From NCBI GenBank assembly GCA_015064745.1, contig SVRR01000009.1:1-57411 (forward strand): a DNA stretch of 57,411 nt. The letters run 5' to 3'. Below, piece by piece: positions 18,798-26,282 of the stretch (position 1 is its first letter; every line of letters starts with the position of its first letter). The translations under genes were made by a program, and so were the position numbers. Source of the DNA: Oscillospiraceae bacterium. GTDB lineage: Bacteria; Bacillota; Clostridia; Oscillospirales; CAG-272. Under the pieces are notes generated by a model. It was given only the letters and a program-made list of their open reading frames with translations, did not search any database and was not told the origin of the DNA.

Positions 18798-20483
18798 TGT
18801 TCCTACGACGGCAAGGGACACGTCACAAGCTCCTTTTTCTACGACGAGGACACCGAGCGCCTTGCGGAAATGCAAACGGCGGGCTTTGATATCTTCCCCT
18901 CGTACGACCCGCTTGACCGTGAGTGCAAGCGCACGGTATGGCGCACAGGCCACTTCTTACACGAAGCCAAGACCGACTTTGCCAAGTACGGCGACCATGC
19001 CACCATGCGCCCCTCCGCTCTCACGCTTTCCTCGCCCACCGATAGCAAGCGCTTGAAATATTCCTACGACGAGATGGGCAATATAGAAAAAATCTACGAG
19101 AACGGCATGCTTTCTTCGCGCTATGAATACGACGCGCCGGGAAGGCTGACGCGCGAGGACAACCGCGCCTTGCAAAGCACCACCCTGTGGGAATACGACC
19201 AAGGCGGCAACATTCTTTCGCGCCGTACATATCCTTTTACCGTAAAGAAAACCTTTGAGCTTATGGAAAACGAGCCGACGGACACCCTGCTCTACGAGTA
19301 CGCCGGCGACCATCTTGTTTCCTTGAACGGCGCACAGCCCACCCATTACAGCGCCGAAGGACACCCCGATACGTATCGCGGCAAGCCCGTCACTTGGTAC
19401 GCGCCTCGCATGCTTGCCACCTTCGACGGCATACCGCTCACCTACAACTCGGACGGTCTTTGCGCTTCGATCGCCGGCAAGCCGCTCCTTTACAGCCGCG
19501 ACGGTCGCCTTCTCACCGACGTCACCTTCCGTTATCTCTATGACGAAAGCGGAAGTCTCTTCGGCTTCTTGCGCGCCGCCGACGGTGCAGAGTATATTTA
19601 CCGCAGAGATGCGCTCGGAAATATCATTGCCATACTTGACAACACGGGCGCGGTTGTGGTACAATACAAGTACGATGCTTGGGGCAATCACGTGGTTTTG
19701 GACGCAAGCGGTAATGCGATCACCGACCCGAACCACATCGGCAACCTCAACCCGCACCGTTACAGAGGGTACTATTACAGCACGGCGCTCGGACTGTATT
19801 ATCTGAAATCCAGATTCTACGACGCCGAGATCGGCAGATTCATCTGCGCCGACAGCCTTGACTACCTCGACCCGCACACCGTGGGCGGCTTAAACCTCTT
19901 CTCCTATTGCAACAACAACCCCGTGATGAACGTTGACCCCACGGGGCATGCGTGGTGGAAAAGATTGAACAATTCCATTGCAAAATTCTTAACCGGCGTA
20001 GTCGAAGGAGTGAAACACGTTGTAGATGGAATCGCCAATAGCATAGGTGCTGTTATTTCTACGGGTAAGGAAATTCCAACATCTGCACTCCCTGCCGATC
20101 TCCCTTTTGTTTTCGTAGAAGAAGGGGTAGGCTACAACAAGGATTTTGGAAACGATAAAACTATCAATTTTTTTGCAACAGGGGATAGTGTTGTTGATGG
20201 TGCTGTTGGAATAGATGCGGTTTCTAACACAGGGTATGGTTTAGGCGTTGAGTTTGGTCTTGGAAGAAGTGCATTAAGTCTTCATCTTGGATCTTCTTCC
20301 ATTGAACTCGGTGTGCACGGTTTCTTCAAAGCTTATTACAAGCAAACAACGAAAGAAAAATCCGGGTATATCTATACTAAAGTCTCAATTGACACAAACC
20401 GTGCCGCAGTTAATTTCATAATTCGCTATATTGTTCCGTTTCTTCTTTCCAGCAAGGTGCCCAATTTAAAACCAGTCTATTAA
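18786..20483 (+). CDS. Orphan (5'-truncated) rhs cassette with alternative tip 2
   Basis: The frame reads 565 residues, but its first start (GTG at 18786) lies in the terminator stem and has no ribosome site, so it is probably silent until recombined into the full gene. Residues from about 13 to 388 repeat the RHS core of the upstream protein with few changes, ending at NPVMNVDPTGH. The new tip (about 177 residues) begins AWWKRLNNSIAKFL and contains Gly-rich, Ser-rich stretches and a hydrophobic C-terminus; I do not recognise its toxin class. Because the next gene is a membrane protein, a membrane-active toxin is possible. The tip is AT-rich. Confidence 0.8.
   Translation: MGVFCSYDGKGHVTSSFFYDEDTERLAEMQTAGFDIFPSYDPLDRECKRTVWRTGHFLHEAKTDFAKYGDHATMRPSALTLSSPTDSKRLKYSYDEMGNIEKIYENGMLSSRYEYDAPGRLTREDNRALQSTTLWEYDQGGNILSRRTYPFTVKKTFELMENEPTDTLLYEYAGDHLVSLNGAQPTHYSAEGHPDTYRGKPVTWYAPRMLATFDGIPLTYNSDGLCASIAGKPLLYSRDGRLLTDVTFRYLYDESGSLFGFLRAADGAEYIYRRDALGNIIAILDNTGAVVVQYKYDAWGNHVVLDASGNAITDPNHIGNLNPHRYRGYYYSTALGLYYLKSRFYDAEIGRFICADSLDYLDPHTVGGLNLFSYCNNNPVMNVDPTGHAWWKRLNNSIAKFLTGVVEGVKHVVDGIANSIGAVISTGKEIPTSALPADLPFVFVEEGVGYNKDFGNDKTINFFATGDSVVDGAVGIDAVSNTGYGLGVEFGLGRSALSLHLGSSSIELGVHGFFKAYYKQTTKEKSGYIYTKVSIDTNRAAVNFIIRYIVPFLLSSKVPNLKPVY
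18820..19949 (+). repeat. RHS core repeat, copy 2 (1130 bp)
   Basis: Collinear copy of 16655-17784 with scattered substitutions and no length change. The homology starts abruptly within the intergenic region and ends at the PTGH codons. Confidence 0.9.
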
Positions 20484-20501
20484 AGCCAAAAGGGGAAATT
20501 T

Positions 20502-21179
20502 ATGTACGCTTTTCATGCGCTAGGTGTGTTTATTGGCTTACTAGTTCTTTTATACCATATTGTGTGTAATTGCAACTACACAAAAATCGTTAGACAGTTC
20601 AATCAAGGAAATTACAGCGTGGAACTGAAAACCAGAGCAGAAGAGGAAAAATTTTTTCTGGTAAAACAAAGCGATAAATTTGGGAAATCGTCAAATTTAC
20701 AAAACCGCATAAATTCTTTGGATTCCGTTGTGAATTTTCTTTCTCTTTGCGAAGGAAATTTTATAAAGGACTGCAATCATGAAAGGATTTCATTTTTTCT
20801 GTGCCTGCGTTGCTTGATGCAAAACGACTTTGATGAGGCAGAGACGCATCTTAAACATTTTCGTTCGAGGTTTCCTTTAACAGATTTGTTTGTCCGCTTA
20901 TTAGAATGTGTATGGGAATATAAACAAGGCTCAATTTCGTTTGCTTTTCAAATAGCAAATGAAATAAGTGCATCAACAAAAAATCCATTTTGCAAACACA
21001 TATGCTCATGCATTCTAAACAATAAAGAAATTCAGTTTTACGTCTTGCCCAAGAATCACTCTGTGCCTTTACGATTGATTTCTCCCAATAGAAAAGAAAA
21101 TTTTAAAAAACTCCTAGTTGTTCTCGGCGGAATCGGTATACTTTGTTTTCTTATAGCAACGTTCGTGACAACGGCGTGA
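20502..21179 (+). CDS. Membrane protein, probable immunity partner of RHS tip 2
   Basis: I do not recognise the family. The 225-residue protein has one membrane helix at the N-terminus (about residues 5-24) and one at the C-terminus (about 203-222). Between them lies a soluble region of about 170 residues with helical, TPR-like pairs (NDFDEAETHLKHF) and several cysteines. An AAAGGGG site precedes the ATG. It starts 18 bases after the rhs cassette, the standard immunity position, and is AT-rich like the tip. A membrane immunity protein suggests a toxin acting in or through the membrane. Confidence 0.7.
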   Translation: MYAFHALGVFIGLLVLLYHIVCNCNYTKIVRQFNQGNYSVELKTRAEEEKFFLVKQSDKFGKSSNLQNRINSLDSVVNFLSLCEGNFIKDCNHERISFFLCLRCLMQNDFDEAETHLKHFRSRFPLTDLFVRLLECVWEYKQGSISFAFQIANEISASTKNPFCKHICSCILNNKEIQFYVLPKNHSVPLRLISPNRKENFKKLLVVLGGIGILCFLIATFVTTA

Positions 21180-21259
21180 CAATGGGGACGTACATTTTTT
21201 GTCAACTTTTCTTGCCCTTTAAAAAAGAATAGATCTCTCTAAAATTCTTTTCCTCCCTC
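21177..21259 (+). repeat. 83-bp intergenic repeat, copy 1
   Basis: This block occurs again at 22532-22614 with few differences. It opens with TGACAATGGGGACG and contains TTGTCA 22 bases further on, giving TGACAA...TTGTCA ends. The two copies bracket the third rhs tip/immunity cassette. The form recalls REP-type palindromes used by Y1 (RAYT) transposases, though no transposase is present here. Confidence 0.75.
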
Positions 21260-21282
21260 GGCTTTTGCTGAGGGAGGTTTTT
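21252..21282 (+). terminator. Terminator after the membrane immunity gene
   Basis: CCTCCCTCGGC, TTTT loop, GCTGAGGGAGG, then five T; one G-T pair in the stem. Confidence 0.75.
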
Positions 21283-21284
21283 AC

Positions 21285-21314
21285 TTGACAAGACCGACAA
21301 TATCGTGGTATAAT
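21285..21314 (+). promoter_or_regulatory. Consensus promoter ahead of rhs tip cassette 3
   Basis: TTGACA and TATAAT, 18 bases apart. The block aligns with the RHS-core codons that hold TTGACA/TACAAT in copies 1 and 2, but here the -10 has become a perfect consensus. Confidence 0.65.
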
Positions 21315-22040
21315 ATAACACACCGCTGTTACAGAGGGTACTATTACAGCACGGCGCTCGGACTGTATTATCTGAAATCCAGATTCTACGACGCTGAGAT
21401 CGGCAGATTCATCTGTGCCGACAGCCTTGACTACCTCGATCCGCACACCGTGGGCGGCTTAAACCTCTTCGCCTATTGCAACAACAATCCCGTGATGAAC
21501 GTTGACCCCACGGGGCATGTGTTCGAAACGATTTTTAATCTATTCTCTTTGGGTTGCAGTGTCGTTGAAGTTGTTGTAAATCCAACCGATCCATTAGCTT
21601 GGTTAAGTCTTGCGGGCGATGCGCTTGATTTGATTCCTTTCGTTACCGGCTTAGGCGAAACGGTAAAAGGCGCGCGCATTGTCGCTAAAGGTGCTGATTT
21701 AGCGGATGATGCGTTGGATATTGTTAAGATTCAAAAAGCCACAGATTTTACTGAAGATGCAATAAAAGCCACGGAATCTCTAGAACAGGTAGGCGACTTT
21801 ACGAAGTCTACTACCTCTCTCGGTACTCGTATTCACAAGGGATACAAGACTTTTGATCTTCCGTCGAAGGAATATAGGAAAAAAAGTGGTATTCGACCAG
21901 ATTTTTATGACGGAGTATCCATATTCGAATTAAAGCCATATAATCGCCGAGCTTTACGTCAAGGCATTCTTCAATTGATAAAGTATAAAAAAGTTATTGG
22001 TAACGGAAAGATGATCTTGGAATTTTACTTTAAGCGTTAA
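21285..22040 (+). CDS. Orphan rhs tip cassette 3 with predicted PD-(D/E)XK nuclease domain
   Basis: The frame is 251 residues, but the TTG at 21285 is part of the -35 box and no ribosome site is evident, so the true start is unknown; an ATG lies in the NPVMNVDPTGH segment. The first ~78 residues repeat the end of the RHS core. After PTGH comes a hydrophobic linker, then GTRIHKGYK and IRPDFYDGVSIFELKPYN...Q. The D...E-L-K pattern with a downstream Gln is that of restriction-endonuclease-like toxin domains (Tox-REase), so DNA or RNA cleavage is likely. Probably a silent donor for tip exchange; expression from the promoter above is possible. Confidence 0.75.
   Translation: MTRPTISWYNITHRCYRGYYYSTALGLYYLKSRFYDAEIGRFICADSLDYLDPHTVGGLNLFAYCNNNPVMNVDPTGHVFETIFNLFSLGCSVVEVVVNPTDPLAWLSLAGDALDLIPFVTGLGETVKGARIVAKGADLADDALDIVKIQKATDFTEDAIKATESLEQVGDFTKSTTSLGTRIHKGYKTFDLPSKEYRKKSGIRPDFYDGVSIFELKPYNRRALRQGILQLIKYKKVIGNGKMILEFYFKR
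21328..21518 (+). repeat. RHS core repeat, copy 3 (191 bp)
   Basis: Matches the last 191 bp of the core in copies 1 and 2. A deletion of about 90 bases separates it from the promoter block that also aligns with the core. Confidence 0.9.
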
Positions 22041-22049
22041 GGAGCTAAC

Positions 22050-22508
22050 ATGGAAAAAAAAGAGTTTTTAAACTTTCTCAAAGGCTATTTCAAATCTCAC
22101 GGTTTTGAGAAAGGAAAGGGGAATCGCTATTATAAAAATAGTGTAGAGAATGAGTTTTTGTGTGAAATAGATGTCTTTAAATCTAACTATGGCGATTTTT
22201 ACTACCTTGAATATGCCTTTTATTTGGGCAAATTTGAAAAGCCCTACGTTTTAGACCATAGTTCCGATAAAACTTGTACTCCTTTCATATTTAATCGCTT
22301 CATCTTTGACGATACAGATTGTGCCGCATTTTGCAACTATTTAAAATATTCGGAAGAGCATTTTAAAAAAATGCTTGATGAAAACATGGAACGAGCAATT
22401 TCCCCCCCTTTTGCCACAGGAAAAAAATACTTGCAAGAAAATTTAGGAACTCTTTATCGCAATTTTTTACCTGCAGAAAGAGTGCTTCCCTTGCTCTTCG
22501 ACACTTAA
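22050..22508 (+). CDS. Probable immunity protein (DUF4304-like) for RHS tip 3
   Basis: The 152-residue protein begins 9 bases after the nuclease-tip frame behind an AAGGAG site. Its N-terminus (FLKGYFKSHGFEKGKGNRYYK) resembles DUF4304 proteins, which are common beside polymorphic toxins; the match is by eye. No membrane helix or signal peptide is visible, which fits a cytoplasmic inhibitor of a nuclease. Base composition is AT-rich. Confidence 0.75.
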   Translation: MEKKEFLNFLKGYFKSHGFEKGKGNRYYKNSVENEFLCEIDVFKSNYGDFYYLEYAFYLGKFEKPYVLDHSSDKTCTPFIFNRFIFDDTDCAAFCNYLKYSEEHFKKMLDENMERAISPPFATGKKYLQENLGTLYRNFLPAERVLPLLFDT

Positions 22509-22531
22509 AACTAATTCCACTATGACAATGA

Positions 22532-22614
22532 TGACAATGGGGACGTACATTTTTTGTCAACTTTTCTTGCCCTTTAAAAAAGAATAAATCTCTCCAAAAT
22601 TCTTTTCCTCCCTC
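22532..22614 (+). repeat. 83-bp intergenic repeat, copy 2
   Basis: Second copy of the 21177-21259 block, after the third immunity gene; the terminator arm that follows copy 1 is only half present here. Confidence 0.75.
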
Positions 22615-22640
22615 AGAGCAAAGCAATCAAAAACTATGCC

Positions 22641-22669
22641 TTGACTTTTGAGAACTGCTGTGCTATAAT
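22641..22669 (+). promoter_or_regulatory. Promoter of the transporter gene
   Basis: TTGACT and TATAAT with a 17-base spacer, about 50 bases before the start codon. Confidence 0.85.
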
Positions 22670-22717
22670 GTTAAGTGCTTTAAAAACATAAGCATTATAT
22701 ACGAAAGGAATATGACA

Positions 22718-23980
22718 ATGCTATACCCTATTTTGTCCTTGGTGTTTTTGGCGGCTGCAATCGCTGTTGGATGTGTGTTGAAAAAGAACACCGGTGTGAT
22801 TTCCATCGCTTTTGCGCTCATACTGGCGAGAATTGCCGGCATATCCGACAAAACGGTAATCGGGTACTTCAACAACTCGCTCTTCATTATGCTTCTCGGT
22901 ATTATGTTTCTGTTTTGCATCGCGCAAAACAACCGTACCTTGGAGCTTCTTGCAAGAAAGGCGATCCTTCTTTGCCGTGGCAAGGTGAAGCTTATCCCCA
23001 TCGTTTTGTTCGTTTTGGGCGCTGTGATCTCCTTTATCGGTCCCGGTCTGATCTCCACCACGGCACTCATGGCGGTTCTCGCGATGGCTCTCGCCGCCGA
23101 GATCGGTATTGACCCTTTGAGCTTTCTTCTCTTCGGTGCGCTCGGCGCTTTTTCCGGCGGACTTTCCCCCATCACCCCCTCGGGCATTGTCGCAATTGAG
23201 GTGGCAGAGAAAAGCGGAATTACGGGAATAGCTCTCCCCAATGCGCTGATGATGTTCCTCGTGATGCTTTTCTGTGCTGTGATCCTTTATTTCTTTGTAT
23301 TCAAATGGCACAAGTACAAGGAGAGCGAGGAAACCCGAAATAAAACCGCGATTGCAACCGACAAATTTAAAATCGAGCACATCGCTACGCTTCTCGGTAT
23401 CGTGGTCGTTGCGGTTCTATCTACCGTGTTTAATATGAATATCGGTCTCGTCTCCTTCGCAGTTGCGGTGGTTCTTCTCATCTGCAAATTTGCGGACGAA
23501 AGCGCGGCGATCAAGGCGGTGCCTTGGAACACCCTCCTCATGATTACGGGTGTCGGTATCCTCATCTCCTTGGTAACCGAGCTCGGCGGAATTGATCTTC
23601 TTTCAGACGGTCTTCGCCTTCTTATGGGCGAGAAGACCGCGGCGGCGATCATCACCGTTTTGGCAGGCGTGATGTCTTGGGTCTCCTCGGCGTCCGGTGT
23701 CGTTATGCCCACCTTGATCCCCACGGTTCCCACGCTTGTTGCAAGTCTCCCCGGCGCTGATCCCATTGCGCTTGTCACGGGTGTTTGCATCGGCGCAAAC
23801 GCTGCCGCGTTCAGCCCTCTTTCCAGCTGCGGCGGTCTTATGCTCGCGGCATACTCCGGCTCTAAAATAGCAACCACGGAAGGACGCAACAAGATGTTTG
23901 CTCATCTTTTCTTCTTCTCGTCGGCGTGCATCGGAGTTGCGGCAATATTCGCTCTTATCGGCTGTTTTAGCTGGTTCTGA
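22718..23980 (+). CDS. MatC/SLC13-type anion (dicarboxylate) permease
   Basis: A 420-residue integral membrane protein with about ten to twelve hydrophobic helices. Two inverted halves are suggested by the repeated hairpin motifs SFIGPGLISTTALMA with LSPITPSG in the first half and SSASGVVMPTLIPTVP with NAAAFSPLSSCGG in the second. This is the ion-transporter superfamily layout of MatC, SLC13 and related carriers; substrate is unknown, with C4-dicarboxylates or malonate as family precedents. A frame-initial ATG at 22712 is too near the AAAGGA site; the ATG at 22718 has proper spacing. Its own promoter and terminator make it a single-gene unit inside the accessory region. Confidence 0.85.
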   Translation: MLYPILSLVFLAAAIAVGCVLKKNTGVISIAFALILARIAGISDKTVIGYFNNSLFIMLLGIMFLFCIAQNNRTLELLARKAILLCRGKVKLIPIVLFVLGAVISFIGPGLISTTALMAVLAMALAAEIGIDPLSFLLFGALGAFSGGLSPITPSGIVAIEVAEKSGITGIALPNALMMFLVMLFCAVILYFFVFKWHKYKESEETRNKTAIATDKFKIEHIATLLGIVVVAVLSTVFNMNIGLVSFAVAVVLLICKFADESAAIKAVPWNTLLMITGVGILISLVTELGGIDLLSDGLRLLMGEKTAAAIITVLAGVMSWVSSASGVVMPTLIPTVPTLVASLPGADPIALVTGVCIGANAAAFSPLSSCGGLMLAAYSGSKIATTEGRNKMFAHLFFFSSACIGVAAIFALIGCFSWF

Positions 23981-23997
23981 GCATTCAAAAAGCATTC

Positions 23998-24020
23998 TTT
24001 CGGCAATGAATGCCGAAAAA
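23998..24020 (+). terminator. Small hairpin after the transporter gene
   Basis: TTTCGGCA and TGCCGAAA with a short loop and a following A run. Weak as a plus-strand terminator. Confidence 0.4.
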
Positions 24021-24045
24021 GCGATATCCCCAAGCCTTCCCATAT

Positions 24046-24096
24046 AAAAAACACTCCCGATCGGGCGATTCTACCACGCGATCGGGAGTGTTTTTT
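24046..24096. terminator. Strong bidirectional terminator
   Basis: AAAAAACACTCCCGATCG pairs with CGATCGGGAGTGTTTTTT across a 15-base loop. It separates the convergent transporter and TIR-like genes. Confidence 0.9.
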
Positions 24097-24102
24097 ATTA
24101 AA

Positions 24103-25605
24103 TTAAAGCATGCGCTCGCCTAGGGTGTCGTTTGCGTCGATTGCCGAGATACGGTCAGCAATGATGGATTGAATGTAGCAAAGACGCTCCAACTGCTCCT
24201 CTTGCGTCATGTAGCTCTCAAGCTCACCCTCTAAACGCTTCAGCTCCTGCGCGATCAGCTCATCGCTCTTGGTGTTCATCAGCTTCATGGAATTGATGTG
24301 ATCGATCTTGCAAACGAAATACTCATACGACATCGCGTTTCGGATGGTGGAGTGGACACCAACGCCGCCCAACCAACGCTTTCTGATGATGCATGTTTTA
24401 AACAGCAGGTTTTGAGCCTTCTCGGCGCAAGCGCGATCCTTGGTCAAGTTGAACTGCTTGATATAGCAACGGGCCAGATTGTAACCGACGAAGCCCGCCC
24501 AAATGTTCAAGCTCATATCGACGTGTTCTACATACTTTTCCATGATTATCTCAAAGCATTCTGTCGCCTTATTTAAGTGCTCGGCATCTTGCTCCATTTC
24601 ATAAAGGCACATATAAAGCAGACCCATGTAGTCGTAATAGGTGGTGCCAACGAGGGGGTTAGCGACGCCGGAATCTTCAACAGGATCCAAAACAAGCTGG
24701 TTAAGCAGGTCCTCATAATCGTTATAGGTCGGCTCGTGATCCTCTTGCAGCTTAAGACGGGTATAGGCGCTGACCGCAAAAGCAAGGTTGCGAATGAAAT
24801 TCAGCTTTTTCATGCCACAATAACCGATATCCGTGTCAGTATACTGTGTCAAAAGCTGTTCAAGTGTCAAGCACCAGTCAAGCACCCATTTGTGCCTTCC
24901 GAACATCGGAATAAAGCAGATACGCTCCAAGAAATAAAGGCAACGCTCTTCATAGTGCGTAAAGAAGGCGCATTCGTTTTTCCATTGCGTCAGCACCGAT
25001 TTCAAGTAGTCGCCGTTGTCTGCGGAGAGCGTATGAGAGCCGGAAGCGAAAATATCCTGATAATCTACAAAATAGTCTTTTCGATCAAGCAGATGATCGT
25101 ATCTGGGGATGGATTTGAAGCTGACGTGCTGAGCACTGCCGCTGCTGTTCATTTGAAGGATCTTATCAAGAACCGCCTCAAAGACCTGCTCTCTATTTGC
25201 TTCGTTAAAATACTTGATATCCATGCCCTTAAGGTCAGAGGGTATCTCAAAGCAACGGTCATTCGGATCAAAGTCGCTGAGCAGAATACAACGCTCTGTT
25301 CCCAAACGGAAAATTGCCATGCCCATTTCAAGCAAAACGTTTTGGCGCACGCGGAAAAACGTTTTGTCACCAACACAGCAACGGTCATCAGCGGTCAGAA
25401 AAATAACGCTGAATTCGCTGTCGGTGAACAGTTTGATGACGTTAACCAAAAGATCCCCCGTCAACACATTTTCCATAACAATTTTTGAGACAAGTGGGTA
25501 ACGAAGCTCCTCAGAGCGCGATACGATCAATTCGTTGAGCTGGGATGCATACCGCGCACCTGATCCGCCGTATATGATAGATATGGTCTTGTAAGGCTTT
25601 AACAT
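24103..25605 (-). CDS. TIR-like (CAP12/PF10137-type) domain protein with helical repeat tail; candidate defence effector
   Basis: A 500-residue cytoplasmic protein. Residues 1 to about 150 match the TIR-like nucleotide-binding fold: the opening beta strand ISIIYGG, the middle strand SEFSVIFLTADDR, the hallmark RQNVLLEMGMAIFRLGTERCILL and the closing IPSDLKGMDIKYF. Known members cleave NAD or sense nucleotides in CBASS-like immunity. The remaining ~350 residues are alpha-helical and TPR-like (for example YMGLLYMCLYEMEQDAEHLNKATECFEII), perhaps a sensor. I chose the ATG at 25605, which has a GGAAGGGG site, over the upstream frame start. It has its own promoter and no cyclase partner beside it. 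Defence function is inference. Confidence 0.75.
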   Translation of the reverse strand: MLKPYKTISIIYGGSGARYASQLNELIVSRSEELRYPLVSKIVMENVLTGDLLVNVIKLFTDSEFSVIFLTADDRCCVGDKTFFRVRQNVLLEMGMAIFRLGTERCILLSDFDPNDRCFEIPSDLKGMDIKYFNEANREQVFEAVLDKILQMNSSGSAQHVSFKSIPRYDHLLDRKDYFVDYQDIFASGSHTLSADNGDYLKSVLTQWKNECAFFTHYEERCLYFLERICFIPMFGRHKWVLDWCLTLEQLLTQYTDTDIGYCGMKKLNFIRNLAFAVSAYTRLKLQEDHEPTYNDYEDLLNQLVLDPVEDSGVANPLVGTTYYDYMGLLYMCLYEMEQDAEHLNKATECFEIIMEKYVEHVDMSLNIWAGFVGYNLARCYIKQFNLTKDRACAEKAQNLLFKTCIIRKRWLGGVGVHSTIRNAMSYEYFVCKIDHINSMKLMNTKSDELIAQELKRLEGELESYMTQEEQLERLCYIQSIIADRISAIDANDTLGERML

Positions 25606-25636
25606 AGCGTGTCCCCTTCCTTTGCGAGATGAGCTC

Positions 25637-25665
25637 ATTATACCACAAAGCCCCAAAAAAGTCAA
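25637..25665 (-). promoter_or_regulatory. Promoter of the TIR-like gene
   Basis: On the minus strand TTGACT and TATAAT are 17 bases apart, about 30 bases before the ATG. Confidence 0.85.
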
Positions 25666-25741
25666 TGCTTGGTTTCTCTATGGAGTAACCTTCCCAAAAG
25701 CGGTGGCAATGGTAACGTAAATTGTCTAAACCGGCAAATTT

Positions 25742-25920
25742 AAGCGGCTGCTACGGCAGCCGCTTTTTCTATTTTTAGACCCGTGTCGACCACTGTCAAA
25801 ATTTGCCATGACTGCAAATTGGGATAAAAAAACCCCCGAATCTTTGACCCCAAATGAAGTGAGATGTATGCTACAATAATGGTGTAGTCGGGAGACGAAC
25901 TTACAAGAAAGGAGATTTCC
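25742..25920 (+). repeat. Duplicated leader, copy B (upstream of the phage particle cassette)
   Basis: Collinear over 179 bp with 13160-13340. It keeps the hairpin (AGCGGCTGCT/GGCAGCCGCT, 25743-25764, then T run), the GCAAATTGGGATAAAAAAAC string, TTGACCCCAAA at 25844, and an extended -10 TGCTACAAT at 25869, again 22 bases from TTGACC. No plus-strand gene ends before it, so the hairpin is not needed as an ordinary terminator here. Confidence 0.85.
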
Positions 25921-26271
25921 ATGACCCCCGCGACGCTTGGTGAAAAAATGCTTCACTACTTCAAAACGGCAGGGTGTGAGGGAAGCGAATACAAGGAAGA
26001 CATCCCCTCCTTTGTACGCTTTGCGCACACGCTTGGTACGACCGTGGGCGCTTTGCGCCGTTTCAAGGAACAAAACGCGGATTTTCGTGCTGTTTGGGAG
26101 GAGTGTGAGGAGATTTTATGCGACCGTATCATAGACGGCGCGCTTCATCGCCGTCTTGACGGCTCGTTTGCCAAGTTTTTCTTGACCGCGCGCTTTGGCT
26201 TTGCGGAGAAGGTCGAAGCCGAGGTGGAGCCGTTTGGGGTGGAGATCCTTTTAAAGGAGCCCGATTTATAA
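25921..26271 (+). CDS. Putative phage small terminase subunit
   Basis: The 116-residue protein lies directly before the large terminase, the standard place for TerS, which recognises packaging DNA. The C-terminal half (CDRIIDGALHRRLDGSFAKF followed by FLTARFGFAEK) resembles the ending of many Bacillota TerS-like proteins, where a short helix reads SxAxFxLxxxFG. The N-terminal half is helical and could form the DNA-binding part, but I see no clear helix-turn-helix. The start has an AAAGGAG site from the duplicated leader. Confidence 0.7.
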   Translation: MTPATLGEKMLHYFKTAGCEGSEYKEDIPSFVRFAHTLGTTVGALRRFKEQNADFRAVWEECEEILCDRIIDGALHRRLDGSFAKFFLTARFGFAEKVEAEVEPFGVEILLKEPDL

Positions 26272-26282
26272 AGGAGAAAAAG

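Noticed and set aside
16495-19877. Minus-strand frames opposite the rhs cores (up to 306 residues)
   Set aside because: They are duplicated only because the core is duplicated.
22718-23980. Arsenite or Na+/H+ antiporter
   Set aside because: The fold is shared, but the two half-repeats are closer to MatC/SLC13 carriers; no ars or nha neighbour.
13059-26073. Similar minus-strand peptides opposite both leaders
   Set aside because: Their likeness follows from the DNA repeat itself; there is no start context and the frames run into neighbouring genes.
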